Origin: Dendrolimus kikuchii
Taxonomy: Eukaryota; Arthropoda; Insecta; Lepidoptera; Lasiocampidae
Length of the DNA stretch: 64,000 nt
Direction: 5' to 3'
Assembly (NCBI GenBank): GCA_019925095.2
Contig: CM034405.1
Coordinates: 17,732,401 to 17,796,400, forward strand
The notes under the pieces were generated by a model. That model was given only the letters and a program-made list of their open reading frames with translations, did no database searches and was not told the DNA's origin. This document shows, piece after piece, positions 9,684-20,178 of this stretch (within the stretch, counting starts at the first letter, position 1; each line of letters begins with the position of its first letter). The translations under genes and the position numbers were made by a program.

Positions 9684-9851
9684 CGTCTGTTCTTAAGGTC
9701 AGGAGCCTTAAGAACAGACGAGCGTGCATGACAAGAGTTATGAATGTCAAAGAAGCAAGTGAGGTGTGTAAGAATAAGCCTAAATGGCGCTCTGTTGTTC
9801 GTGCCTACCCCGCAAGGGAACTGGCGTGAAGTTATGTATGTATGTATGTAC
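9684..9851 (+). mobile_element. LINE-A copy 2 with inverted 5' end
   Basis: 3' end of LINE-A ending (TATG)n. Its 5' junction is a hairpin: 9684-9698 is the exact reverse complement of 9706-9720, with a 7-base spacer. A small 5' inversion is a known outcome of LINE insertion (twin priming). Confidence 0.8.
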
Positions 9852-9869
9852 TTTTTTGATACAACAAAG

Positions 9870-10849
9870 TCGTGTTAGTTTCACTATTTATAACTCAAGA
9901 ACGGCTGGACCAATTTATATGATTTTTGTGTTTTTGGAATTGTCTTCGTCCGGAATAGGATAATAAATAATAAAATATTATATTCATTGATATAAAAATT
10001 ATCATTAAGAAAACATCAGTCACAACATCAGTCTAGCTATTCATTTGTTATTTAAAAAAAAAAGTAGTAAAAGGCAATGTCTATGGTCGGTCTATGTTTT
10101 CTCTGTGTTGTGAAGTTACCGCTGTCTCGCTGTGTCTACGTTAAAAAGTTTTTTCCGAAAATCCTAAAATAAGTGTAAAAACCATAAATATCCACTGTTC
10201 ATTACAAAAACTTATTTTACTCTGCCAGCCCACAACCCATAAGCTATGATCTTCCCCGACCAATTTCGGGAATGGTGACTGCATTTAAACACATTTTCAT
10301 TTGTATGATTTAGGTGAATTGTTTTTGTGTGTGTTCAAGTGGACCCCGGGAGGGTTTAGATTCAAATTTGACCCAGGAAGATGGCGCTGCAATCGGGCTC
10401 CAGGATTTAGGTGAAATTATATTTGTATGTGTTCAAGTGGATCCCGGGAGGGTTTAGATTCAAATTTGACCCAGGTAGATGGCGCTGCAATCGGGCTCCA
10501 GGATTTAGGTGAAATTATATTTGTATCTGTTCAAGTGGATCCCGGGAGGGTTTAGATTCAAATTTGACCCAGGTAGATGGCGCTGCAATCGGGCTCCAGG
10601 ATTTAGGTGAAATTATTTTTGTATGTATTCAAGTGGATCCCAGGAGGGTTTAGATTCACGATAGGACTCGGTAGGTGGCGCCGCTGAACACTTCTTTAAC
10701 GGTGTGACCGATTTTGATGAAATTTTTTGTGTTTTTTCAAGTAGATTCGATAGTGGTTTAGATTAACAGTTGGTCCCGGTTGATGGCGCTGCTATCGGTT
10801 TCTAGTTTTATTTTTTAAGGGCAAGACAACGTCTGCCGCGTACAGCTAG
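9870..10849 (+). mobile_element. Hel-b copy 1 (Helitron-like) with expanded internal repeats
   Basis: Shares TTTATAACTCAAGAACGGCTG and GGTAGGTGGCGCTG phrases with the copy at 42277, and ends CAGCTAG before T at 10846-10849. It carries no coding sequence. The left boundary is uncertain. Helitron assignment is inference from the CTAG/T end. Confidence 0.5.
10303..10690 (+). repeat. 98-bp tandem repeat, about four copies
   Basis: Exact 98-bp spacing of GGCTCCAGGATTTAGG (10396, 10494, 10592). Each unit contains TTCAAGTGGATCCCGGGAG and GATGGCGCTGC. A diverged fifth unit follows to about 10800. Confidence 0.9.
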
Positions 10850-11168
10850 TTAATTATATAAACCGGACTAACTCAAAAGATTTTGTGCATAAAGTTACAT
10901 AAATTCCGTGCCTTTGTCATACCGATTTCAAATTACAAAAGCAGTATTTTTAATGAACGCGGTTCATGTCACACGACTCTGCAAAATGTTTTAGCATTAA
11001 TGTAGAATATTTTTATGATAATTAGGCTTTTGTAAGAATATGTAATGCCTCGGGGCTGTTTGTTTGCATTTTTATGCTAAAATTGTTAAAAAGATCTTTG
11101 TAATTTTAAATTGAACTTTGCCTAATATACATTTCCTGTGTCATAGTAGTTTTTAGAGTAACAGAGTT
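10850..11168. other. Unassigned sequence
   Basis: No gene recognised between a Hel-b end and a SINE-B copy. Confidence 0.5.
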
Positions 11169-11472
11169 ATCCGTGCAGGAACGGAGAAAGAATACAATTT
11201 CCTGCGGCCCGGCAACCTGTCGTAAGAGGCGACAAAACAACCCACAGCCAGGTGGTAGGGCATTTGCCCGACTGGATGGCTACCACCCCTGGTCTAAAGG
11301 TCTAAACAACCTTGAGTTGTGTTCTGGCATTAGTGACCAGGTTCCAGTCTGCCTTAAGAGAGCAGCAGCGCATTTGTAGCACCTTTGGTGTTGCAAATGT
11401 CTATAGGCGATGGTAACCGCTTTCCATCAAGTGGGCCGTTTGCCTGTCTGCTGAATGCAAGCAATAAAAAAA
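11169..11472 (+). mobile_element. SINE-B copy 1
   Basis: Near full-length SINE-B from TCCGTGCAGGAACGG to CAATAAAAAAAA. The apparent 68-codon frame inside it is an artefact seen in many copies. Confidence 0.8.
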
Positions 11473-11675
11473 ATAGGTTAAATGGTAAATAAGAGTTCCC
11501 GTTGTTTCTTCATGTACCAGGTGTATCATCATCATTAATGGCCTTAGCGGAAGATCACCGCTGCTTAACCTAACCAGGAACATACTGAGCTAGGACCAAT
11601 TTATAAGTAGAGTTACACTTGTTTCTTGTTTTTTAATTACTGCATGTTACATTGTACATTTATTTATTTATGTAG

Positions 11676-11963
11676 TGTAATGTGGAAAGAATGCATGATG
11701 AAAGAATGACTAAACAGATATACAATGCAAAAGTGGATGGATGCAGAAGTCGTGGAAGGCCACGACAAACCTTACATGATCAAATTGATCGTGTACTAGC
11801 AGAAGGTGATGTTAGGAGCCTTAAGAACAGACGAGCGTGCATGACAAGAGTTATCAATGTCAAAGAAGCAAGAGAGGTGTGTAAGAATAAGCCTAAATGG
11901 CGCTCTGTTGTTCGTGCCTACCCCGCAAGGGAACTGGCGTGAAGTTATGTATGTATGTATGTA
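11676..11963 (+). mobile_element. LINE-A copy 3
   Basis: Encodes the last 86 residues of the LINE-A frame (ERMHDERMTKQIYNAK to RAYPARELA), stop, then (TATG)n. Confidence 0.82.
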
Positions 11964-12097
11964 ATGTATTCTCGTTTGTGTTGTAGTTTCTTTAGCTAGC
12001 TAACTTAAGTGGTTATTGGTAACAAACTGCATGTAATAAGCTTTACTTTACTGGTCCGTAATGGGGTTTACGTATCAAGGAGGAACAAGTTTTACCC

Positions 12098-12357
12098 TTG
12101 CAGGAATGGAGAAAGAATACAATTCCCTGCGGCCAGGTGACCTGTCGTAAGAGGCAACCAAAACAACCCAGAGTTAGGTGGTTGCGCATTTGCCCGACTG
12201 TACGGCAACTAACCCTGGTCCGGAGTATGCCGCCATAACAACCTTGAGTTGTGTTCCGGCATTAGTGGCCAGGTTCCAGTCTCCCTTAAAAGAGCGGCAG
12301 CACATTGGTAGCACTTCTGATGTTACAAATCTCCATAGGCGATGCAATAAAAAAAAC
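12098..12357 (+). mobile_element. SINE-B copy 2, internally deleted
   Basis: Starts TTGCAGGAATGGAG. It lacks about 50 bp before the poly-A (ATAGGCGATG joins directly to CAATAAAA). Confidence 0.78.
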
Positions 12358-12385
12358 AAAAAGTAAAAAATATTACATATCCACA

Positions 12386-12679
12386 TCTATACTAATATTT
12401 GTATGTTTGTAACGAATAAACTCAAAGACTACTGGACCGATCTCAAAAATTCTTTTACCATTCGAATGCTACATTATCCCAGATTAATATAGGCTATATT
12501 TATTACTAGAAAAAAATATGGATGCCTACTAAAACTTCAATAATGTAACCCAAGGTGTAAAAAGCTTGAGTGGGTCCGGGGATGGTTTAGAGTCATAATT
12601 AGACCCGGTAGGTGGCGCTTGAATTGGGTTCTATGTTTTTATTTTTTCCGGGCAGAGCAACATCTGCCGAAACCTCTAG
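12386..12679 (+). mobile_element. Hel-f copy 1 (Helitron-like)
   Basis: Begins TCTATACTAATATTTG after A and ends CTCTAG before T. Contains GGTAGGTGGCGCT. No TIRs and no coding sequence. Assignment is inference. Confidence 0.5.
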
Positions 12680-12681
12680 TA

Positions 12682-12881
12682 CTATATATATATTATAAAT
12701 ACGAAAGTTTGTGTGGATGTTTGTTGCTCAATGACGCGAGAACAGCTAAGTGAATGTGCATGAAATTTCGTACAGAAATAGAATTATGGTCTGGAATAGT
12801 ATATAGACTACTTTTATCCCGGAAAATTTACGGTTCCCATGGGATAATATTGACGCAAGCAAAACCGCGGGTAAAAGCTAG
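12682..12881 (+). mobile_element. Hel-f type second unit (Helitron-like)
   Basis: Starts in TATATATATTATAAATACG and ends CCGCGGGTAAAAGCTAG before T. It lies directly after the previous unit, so two Helitron-like ends are stacked. Confidence 0.5.
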
Positions 12882-12906
12882 TTGGCTATATAATAGATGT
12901 CCATAA

Positions 12907-13166
12907 ACGTCCTGGGTTCGGGCTTTCCAATTTAGGGGAATGGACAATATACCCGCGACTGTTCGTCGGTTATCACGATGTGCATTGTGCAGGTTTCATC
13001 GCGATGTTTTCCTTCACCGTTCTTACCATCTGGTAATTGTAAGAATATGCACATTAGGTCAGAAAACTGCCTAAGTGGTGCATGTGTTCCGGTCAGGATT
13101 CGAACCCGCGCCATTTGAATTGTGCGTGGGACGTATACGATAGCCATTATGCTACCACTAATTGAC
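12907..13166 (-). mobile_element. SINE-A copy 2
   Basis: Reverse-strand SINE-A with a recognisable B box (GGATTCGAACCC on the plus strand near 13097) and GTGGTAGCATAATGGC head; it has lost the extreme 3' end. Confidence 0.78.
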
Positions 13167-13306
13167 CACACAACAATTAAACAATAAATTATAACACCAC
13201 ACAAAGTCACAAACACATAACTAACAACAAAACTTATACACATACTGAAAGCAACGCGCACTACCACCGCATTGCATTACACGCACATTTCACAAACAAA
13301 CCAAAA

Positions 13307-13592
13307 CACACAAAGAGCCTAAAAATTAATAACCCAGGACAGGAAAGAAAAAAACAACACACATGGCACTAGATAGGACAATATATATAAGTATAGATAT
13401 AAGGCCAACACTGCACATGCACTTCCTCACAACACCAGCATGTAACAGATACACTAGTATAAGTTTAGTATTAAAATTAGAATAAATTAATATAAAAAGT
13501 TATTCTTAAGGCACACCACAACATAAATATCACTAAATTAATGTCACACACAGTAACAAAAATAAACAATAAGCGTGTATGGACTCTAAAAT
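13307..13592 (+). mobile_element. Retroposon P copy 1
   Basis: 286 bp shared with 16141-16432, from CACACAAAGAGCCTAAAAATT to GGACTCTAAAAT. The A- and C-rich, G-poor sequence continues upstream to about 13170 here and may be more of the same element. Confidence 0.65.
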
Positions 13593-14494
13593 CTTTCATA
13601 GAAATTAAGTTGTAAAAAAGGGTACGGAACTCGAGTCCGTAGAGTTGTTCATAATATATATATATATATAAAAAAAACCACTAGTTGACCATAAGCTTAG
13701 AAAAAAGTACATAAGATATTTTTGGATAGCTATCAACCCTATGAGCATAATATGAGGTTTACAAAACGCTACACACTACTGGTTCGTTATAAAAACTTCT
13801 CGAAGAAAACAACTACCCGCAAACAGATTTCCAATTACATTTCTTTTATCAATGTAAGAAACTGTTTCCCCGCAAACAAGACGTTGAGCGCAATCCAATG
13901 GCGATTTAACCCTCCGCACGTCGCCTAACAAATCGCGAGGCGATTGTGGTGCAAACAGTACCGAGAGAGGTCTGCAAACTGCACCACATCTGCAAATACA
14001 GTACGGGTTAAGAGGACAGGGACATTGGGATAGAGATGGCACTGATTCATTATAAGCTTCGTCATTCCTTGCATATAACGCGTTCTTCATTATGATTCTG
14101 TAGATATTTTGATAAAAATACGAATTATTATGAACTGTAACATCGTAATCGATCAACGAAATTAAATTGATCTACTTATCTTATGTTTGTGAGGTTGCCA
14201 TTTATGAGTTCAATAACAATTGATTCCATAAAGTTATGTAATAAATAAACTTAGGTTAACTGTTAACCCAAAACTAGTACCAAAAATCGCTACTAGATGG
14301 ATCTATTTAAGAAGGAATATCTAATATTTATTAACATCAAACAAAAACGTCAAGAACAAAACGCCAAACAAAAGATATGGGATAGATAAACGCCTAATAT
14401 TGGTCAGTTAAGTTGGACCTAGTTTAAGTATCGTATGATGGTGTGTTCAAAAATGCAATTTTATAAGTTATTGGACCGATAGCGCTAACGCTTT
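13593..14494. other. Possibly unique sequence, no clear gene
   Basis: Includes a GC-richer block at about 13900-14050 and a 126-codon minus frame (13776-14156) with no recognisable domain. A short (TA)n lies at 13651-13670. Confidence 0.4.
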
Positions 14495-14806
14495 TATCCG
14501 TGCAGGAACGGAGAAAGAATACAATTTCCTGCGGCCGGGCGGCCTGTCGTAAGAGGCGACTTAACAACCCACAGCCAGGTGGTAGGGCATTTGCCCGACT
14601 GGATGGCTACCACCCCTGGTCTAAGGTATGTCGCCATAACAACCTTGAGTTGTGTTCCGGCATTAGTGACCAGGTTCCAGTTTCCCTTAAGAGAGCAGCA
14701 GCGCATTTGCAGCAACTTGGTGTTGCAAATGTCCATGGGCGATGGTAACCGCCTTCCACCAAGTGGGCTGTCTGCCTGTCTGCTGAACTCCTGCAATAAA
14801 AAATAA
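14495..14806 (+). mobile_element. SINE-B copy 3, full length
   Basis: Full-length copy from TGCAGGAACGGAGAAAG to CCTGCAATAAAAAATAAA; a good reference for the family. Confidence 0.82.
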
Positions 14807-14811
14807 AAAAA

Positions 14812-14888
14812 AATAAACTATAAGTGTGCGAAATTGCATACTACTTCGTCCGCGCAATTTTCGTAAAAAGAGGTACAAAGTAATAGTA
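14812..14888 (-). repeat. Hel-a fragment
   Basis: Matches the Hel-a phrase GTGCGAAATT, CGTCCGCGCAATTTTCGTAA and GGTACAAAG, directly after the SINE-B poly-A. Confidence 0.6.
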
Positions 14889-14984
14889 AGTAATATATAA
14901 GTTAACACGTCGTTATATGACATAATAAATATTCTATTATCAAATCAATTTATAAGTATAATTGCTTATCTTAACATATTTTTA

Positions 14985-15450
14985 ATGCTGTAGGCTGGCT
15001 AACAAGCAAACAGCTCACCTGATGGAAACTGGTAATCACCGCCTAAAGAGGTTTACAACACCAGGAGTGCTGCTAGTACATTGCCGGCCTCGAAAGAAAT
15101 TTTATAACGCCTTTTTAAAAGACCCCAATCGCAGAGTGAAAACCGCAGCAGGAAGTTCCTTCCAAGTCGCTATTGAACGCGGAATAAACGTTTTAGAGAA
15201 GCGTTGCGTAGTTGGTGATGTAAGGAGCCTTAAGAACAGACAAGTGTGCATGACAAGAGTTATGAATGTCAAAGAAGCAAGTGAGGTGTGTAAGAATGGG
15301 CCTAAATGGCGCTCTGTTGTTCGTGCCTACCCCGCAAGGGAACTGGCGTGAAGTTATGTATGTTGCGTAGTTGAGCATGGTAGCTCAAGGAAATGAGAGT
15401 GAACATCCCGCCGATGGCGAGCGGTACGGTGATGAAAGTAATAATAATAA
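14985..15450 (+). mobile_element. Unclassified interspersed repeat split by LINE-A
   Basis: Left part (14985-15214) and right part (15362-15450) join smoothly across a LINE-A insertion at GTTGCGTAGTTG. Phrases such as CCGCAGCAGGAAGTTCCTTCC and CGATGGCGAGCGGTACG look like the decayed end of a retroelement. Family not identified. Confidence 0.5.
15215..15361 (+). mobile_element. LINE-A copy 4 with 12-bp target duplication
   Basis: A 147-bp LINE-A 3' end flanked by the perfect duplication GTTGCGTAGTTG at 15203-15214 and 15362-15373. Confidence 0.9.
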
Positions 15451-15507
15451 TCGGCACACAAACACACACATTATATATCGCCAAGCTAAGCAACGTACGC
15501 TTGTGTT

Positions 15508-15738
15508 TTTTTTATTGCAGGAGATCAGCAGACAGGCAGACGGCCAACTTGATGGAAAGCGGTTACCATCGCCTATGGAAATTTGCACCAGCAAAGTTGC
15601 TACAAACGCGCTGCTGCTCTCTTAAGGGAAACTGGTACCTGGTCACTAATGCCGGAACACAACTCAAGGTTGTTATGGCGACATACTTTTCGACCAGGGC
15701 TGGTAGCCACCCAGTCGGGCAAATGCCCTACCACCTGA
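15508..15738 (-). mobile_element. SINE-B copy 4, 5'-truncated
   Basis: Reverse copy starting with TTTTTTTTATTGCAGGAG and cut off at the CCACCTG block, where SINE-T copy 2 begins. Confidence 0.78.
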
Positions 15739-15744
15739 AAGTGG

Positions 15745-15893
15745 GGGTGTGGGTAATATACAACGGACCATTCTAGTAAATAACAGAAAGATCGTTTAAA
15801 ATTTACCATGCCAGGAATCGAAACCGGAGTTTCTGCGTTCCAGTGAGTTCGGCTGGCTAAGACTTAGCCAGCTAAACCACAGCGGCCGTGTAT
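15745..15893 (-). mobile_element. SINE-T copy 2
   Basis: Reverse-strand copy of the 7388 SINE: B box TTTCGATTCC, tRNA-like head with GCTAAGTCTTAGCCAG. Body shortened. Confidence 0.72.
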
Positions 15894-16140
15894 CATTGGC
15901 GCCAGGTCAAAGGGTTCCTCGGAACACTCCCCATTGTACAGACGATAGATTAAGCAGAGAGACTCTAAACCATCTGTTAGTATGGGATCGTCGACTATAC
16001 GAACCATAAGTATGCAAGCATGGTCTGGTAAGCATATGCTCCGGCCCATAAATGTGATCATGTGCCGTCTGACATGCGTTTTGAAAATGTTTGATTTATT
16101 AAGAGAAAAAAAAAATCTGAAATAGTTCAATATCTACAGA

Positions 16141-16449
16141 CACACAAAGAGCCTAAAAATTAATAACCCAGACACAGAAAAGAAAAAACCAACACACATG
16201 GCACTAGATAGGACTATATATAAGTATAGATATAAGGCCAACACTGCACATGCACTTCATCACAACACCAGCATGTAACACATACACTCTACATTAGTAT
16301 AAGTTTAGTATTAAAAATAGGATAAATTAATATAATAAGTTAATCTTAAGGTACACCATAACATATAAATCACCAAATTAATGTCACACACAGTAACAAA
16401 AATAAACAATAAGCGTGTATGGACTCTAAAATTTAATAATAAAAAAAAA
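16141..16449 (+). mobile_element. Retroposon P copy 2 with 9-bp target duplication
   Basis: Second copy of the 13307 element, here ending in AATAATAAAAAAAAAA and flanked by ATCTACAGA at 16132-16140 and 16450-16458. Poly-A plus target duplication shows retroposition. It is probably a 5'-truncated LINE end or a SINE. Confidence 0.8.
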
Positions 16450-16459
16450 ATCTACAGAT

Positions 16460-17208
16460 AAAATATGTCCTTTAAATAAACTTTAATTGAATAGATTTTT
16501 GTCTTTATATGACTACGGAATTGTAATAAGAGAATACCCATGCTAACCCAACACTTATGTCGTAGCGATGTTAGTGAATAGGGCCCCCCTGTAATGAACT
16601 TGAGACAACATCTGGGGTCAGTTCGACCCATTATTCTGTTTGATGTTAATCACTCGTGTGGTTTGAGCGCTGGCGGTTTAGGGTTCAAGTTCTTAAATAA
16701 GTTATAACTTACTCTGACAGTTTGAAGTTTGTGTTAAAGATTAACAAGCTTAGAAGTGGAATATTTAGAGATATGACGAGACAGGTCATTGCTACATCGT
16801 CTTTGGTTGACACAAGTCGTTCTGTTTGAAAGAAAGCCAATTAATTTATGTATTCAAAAATTCAAAAGTTTTTATTCACAATAAGTTCCATTGGAGAATA
16901 CTTTTTGAAGTTCATACATATAGGTTATAATTTAATTTTACTTCCTAGTCTATGTACACCGCTTCGCAAGGTGTTATTGCTGTTAAGGAGAAGAAGCGGC
17001 AAGAAACTCCTCAGCAACACGTTTCAAAATATTTTTAAAAAACTACAATACCTCAACCAACTTCGACGGCTTCGTGTAACCTACGTCCTGACATTCTAGA
17101 CTACTTTGTAATTATACAGTTTATAATTACCACTGCAACATCCCGTAAACTACAAGAGATATGTTTTAGTTTTATTTTATTACGGATCTCCAAGAGTATC
17201 CTATCCTG
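16460..17208. other. Mixed sequence, no gene
   Basis: 16966-17030 carries CACCGCTTCGCAAGG and GAAGAAGCGGCAAGAAACTC, also found in the Penelope-like tail (18176-18242), so a related repeat is present. The rest is unassigned. Confidence 0.45.
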
Positions 17209-17209
17209 T

Positions 17210-17520
17210 TATCCGTGCAGGAACGGAGAAAGAATACAATTTCCTGCGGCCTGGCGGCCTGTCGTAAGACGCGACTAAACAACCCACAGCCAACCCACAG
17301 GGTATTTTTGCTCGACTGGATGGCGATCACCCCTGGTCTAGAGTATGCCGCCATAACAACCTTGTGTTGTGTTCCGGCATTAGTGACCAGGTTCCAGTCT
17401 CCTTTAAGAGAGCAGCAACGTATTTGTAGCACCTTTGGTGTTGCAAATGTCCATAGGCAATGGTAACCGCTTTCCATCAAGTGAGCCGTCTGCCTGTCTG
17501 CTGAACTCCTGCAATAAAAA
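17210..17520 (+). mobile_element. SINE-B copy 5
   Basis: Full-length copy with a small internal duplication (CCCACAGCCAACCCACAG). Confidence 0.82.
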
Positions 17521-17784
17521 AAAAAGTATTTTTACATTTGATCAGTTAATGGAATTATGACTAAGGTTTACAGTGCGATGTAAAAACTAATTATAGGTGA
17601 ACACAGTTTACAGTTTAATTTCTTCACTGTTATTTAATTAAACTCTACTAATAAAAAGAACAGTCTATGTCTAGTTAATGCCTTTTTGGACTTAATAAAA
17701 AATATTTTTTAAAAATGAATTATTTAATGTTCATTAATATACCTCAGTTTTTTTCCAATATACTACATTTATGGTATTTTCGTA

Positions 17785-17880
17785 TCGATCACGACCACTG
17801 AAAAGTGGCCAAAACGTTGGAATAATAAAAATCAAATAAATCACCGCGCTTAAAACTGTTAACACGTAGTTTTATTACAA
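17785..17880 (+). repeat. Old Penelope-like tail fragment
   Basis: Diverged copy of the tail: GACCACTGAAAAGTGGCC, AAACGTTGG, CGCGCTTAAAAC, ACGTAGTTTTATTAC. Confidence 0.7.
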
Positions 17881-17999
17881 AATGTCCTATTTTTATTAAT
17901 ACGCTTTTATTATATTTTCTTAAGTTTTCGCGACTTGTATACATAATAAAACTACGTTTTAACGGTTTTAAGCGCGGTAATTTTATTTGATTTTGGTTT

Positions 18000-18041
18000 T
18001 TCCGACGTTTCGGCCACTTTTCAGTGGCCGTGATCACGGAA
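18000..18041 (-). ncRNA. Hammerhead-like motif, inverted copy
   Basis: Same sequence as 19664-19705 in the inverted arm. Confidence 0.3.
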
Positions 18042-18301
18042 GACAAAGATGTCAAGTGTCAACGAGTATTGTTAAAGTTTTATTTAGCCTACCGCCAACT
18101 TATTAATTTTAATTATTTAATTTTTAATTTTGTTTATGGTTATTATTTAATCTATGGGAGCCTAATCTAATTTACTACCGCTTCGCAACATGTTATGGCT
18201 TGAAGAGAAGAAGCGGCGCAAGAAACTCTTCAGCAAACATGCCTAGCTCTAATAATTTTATATAATATTAAAATGGGTGGAAGGAAAAATAAAAGTAATT
18301 A

Positions 18302-18591
18302 TCAGTCAAGTTGGTTTGTGTTCCGTTGTACGCAGAAAGAGCTCACAGTGTCCTGAGGTCTGGCAGCTGGTTTTTGCTGGGTTTGGGTCTTAATAGTTTT
18401 GATAATTGGATCCCAAACAGGTGGTACTTGCCAACCATCTTCTCTATTGAAATTTGGGTGTTTTTTGATTTCAATAGCCTCACGCATCATTCTAGGTATG
18501 AAACGATTCTCTTTCGCGAGGATTTGTGGGTTATCGAATCTGATGTAGTGGTTGGGTTGGATGAGCACATCCAATCTGGATGTGCTCATCC
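18302..18591 (-). pseudogene. Inverted fragment of Penelope-like protein C-terminus
   Basis: Encodes LDVLI joined directly to PNHYIRFDNPQ and then the same C-terminus as the main copy. The region between (thumb and catalytic core of the endonuclease) is missing. It differs from the main copy at few positions (for example NREDGW against NKEDGW). Confidence 0.85.
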
Positions 18592-19403
18592 TAAGGAACC
18601 CTGACAATACTCTTGGTCATACGGTGTATAGGAAACCTACCCATACAGATAAATACCTTAATGGTTCGTCTCACCACCATCCTAGTCAGTTAGCTACCGT
18701 GGGCAAATCTTTGTTTCAGAGAGCACGGAAAATTTGTGACGAGAACCACATAGCTGGAGAGCTTCAGCATGTCAAGCGAGTTCTACAACGTAATCAGCTG
18801 AAGACTCCACACCAACGTCACAAAGGCCCCAAACCACCTTCAGTTGAGCGGTGCCCTGCTACCCTACCCTACATCAAGGGGGTCACAGACAGAATTGGTC
18901 ACATCCTCAGGCGAGCTTCATTCAAAACATATTTCAAGCCGCAGAAAAAGATTACCCAATTTCTGAGACCTGTGAAATGCAATATCCCACTCCAGGATGC
19001 AGGAGTTTACAAGCTTGATTGTGAGTGTGGATTGTCATACATTGGGCAAACAAAGAGGAGCATAAAAACACGAGTAAAAGAACACATTGCTGACATGAAA
19101 CACACAAGGTCTACGAAGTCTGCGATCAGTGAACACACGCTGGATAAACCCAACCACTACATCAGATTCGATAACCCACAAATCCTCGCGAAAGAGAATC
19201 GTTTCATACCTAGAATGATGCGTGAGGCTATTGAAATCAAAAAACACCCAAATTTCAATAAAGAAGATGGTTGGCAAGTACCACCTGTTTGGGATCCAAT
19301 TATCAAAACTATTAAGACCCAAACCCAGCAAAAACCAGCTGCCAGACCTCAGGACACTGTGAGATCTTTCTGCGTACAACGGAACACAAACCAACTTGAC
19401 TGA
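18574..19403 (+). pseudogene. Penelope-like RT C-terminus and GIY-YIG endonuclease, 5'-truncated
   Basis: About 275 residues open to a stop at 19401. The start codon at 18552 lies in the inverted junction and is not genuine; native sequence begins near LDVLI. The first part (TVYRKPTHTDKYLN, HHHPSQL) matches the segment after the catalytic core of Penelope-like reverse transcriptases. The endonuclease follows: GVY at 151-153, CxC at 157-159, YIG at 163-165, R174, H178 and E225 in REAIEI. The GIY-YIG domain nicks DNA for priming. The catalytic RT motifs are absent, so this copy cannot act alone, although the endonuclease part looks intact. Confidence 0.9.
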
Positions 19404-19663
19404 TAATTACTTTTATTTTTCCTTCCACCCATTTTAATATTATATAAAATTATTAGAGCTAGGCATGTTTGCTGAAGAGTTTCTTGCGCCGCTTCTTCTC
19501 TTCAAGCCATAACATGTTGCGAAGCGGTAGTAAATTAGATTAGGCTCCCATAGATTAAATAATAACCATAAACAAAATTAAAAATTAAATAATTAAAATT
19601 AATAAGTTGGCGGTAGGCTAAATAAAACTTTAACAATACTCGTTGACACTTGACATCTTTGTC

Positions 19664-19705
19664 TTCCGTGATCACGGCCACTGAAAAGTGGCCGAAACGT
19701 CGGAA
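19664..19705 (+). ncRNA. Hammerhead-ribozyme-like motif in Penelope-like tail
   Basis: Possible fold: stem I TTCC (19664-19667) with GGAA (19702-19705); core GTGATCA then one extra C; stem II GGCCACT/AGTGGCC with a GAAA loop; GAAAC at 19694-19698; GTC at 19699-19701. Penelope-like elements are known to carry minimal hammerheads with GAAAC-GTC. Here core positions 3 and 8 are G and C instead of C and G, a swap that keeps their pairing, and one extra base follows A9. Activity is uncertain. Confidence 0.35.
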
Positions 19706-19765
19706 AAACCAAAATCAAATAAAATTACCGCGCTTAAAACCGTTAAAACGTAGTTTTATTACGCT

Positions 19766-20178
19766 TTTATTAGCTTCATACGTATGTTAGTATGTAACGG
19801 AATCTTTCAAGTTAAATTTGATCGACTTCTCGGTTTCCGATTGAGCTGAAATTTTGCACGTATGTGTATATCGCGTGACAATGCAATAATATGGTACCAT
19901 GGAGCTGATCTGATGATGGAGTCGGATGGTGGCCATAGGAACTCCTGTACTAAACAAGATAGACCCGTCGTGTTTGGGCTCGTTTTACTTGTCTTGGCTA
20001 GCACTCTGCTGTTACATGATATGCAGGGTCTCAAAAGCTTGTATTTAAAAACCTTTTTTAAAAAAGCTTATTTTTACATAATGTTCCATTTTATCATAAG
20101 AGTGTATTTCATTATTTTTTCAAAGTTTCCACGGAGAAGGGAATTAAATCACTAAATAATCACTAAAAATTAAAAATA
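19766..20178. other. Unassigned, probably an interspersed repeat
   Basis: Contains phrases (TTGAGCTGAAATTTTGCAC, GGTACCATGGAGCTGATCTG) of a kind I associate with insect interspersed repeats, but no second copy lies in this window. Confidence 0.35.

Larger units (their letters stand above)
17945..19760 (+). mobile_element. Penelope-like element with inverted tail duplication
   Basis: The plus-strand element holds the end of the Penelope-like protein and its tail. A 616-bp inverted copy of the last part (19145-19760) lies at 17945-18560, with positions pairing at a constant sum of 37705, so no indels separate the arms. The junction holds a palindrome: arms 18559-18573 and 18577-18591, spacer 3 bases. 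Penelope-like elements are known for 5' truncation and inverted or tandem partial copies. Confidence 0.88.

Noticed and set aside
10303..10690. CRISPR-like or regulatory array
   Set aside because: 98-bp units are contiguous and belong to a Helitron-like family with different copy numbers.
11173..11379. Small conserved protein MQERRKNTISCG... repeated in several places
   Set aside because: It recurs only because SINE-B is repeated; frames break differently in each copy.
18311..18604. 97-codon plus-strand frame
   Set aside because: Opposite-strand shadow of the inverted Penelope-like fragment.
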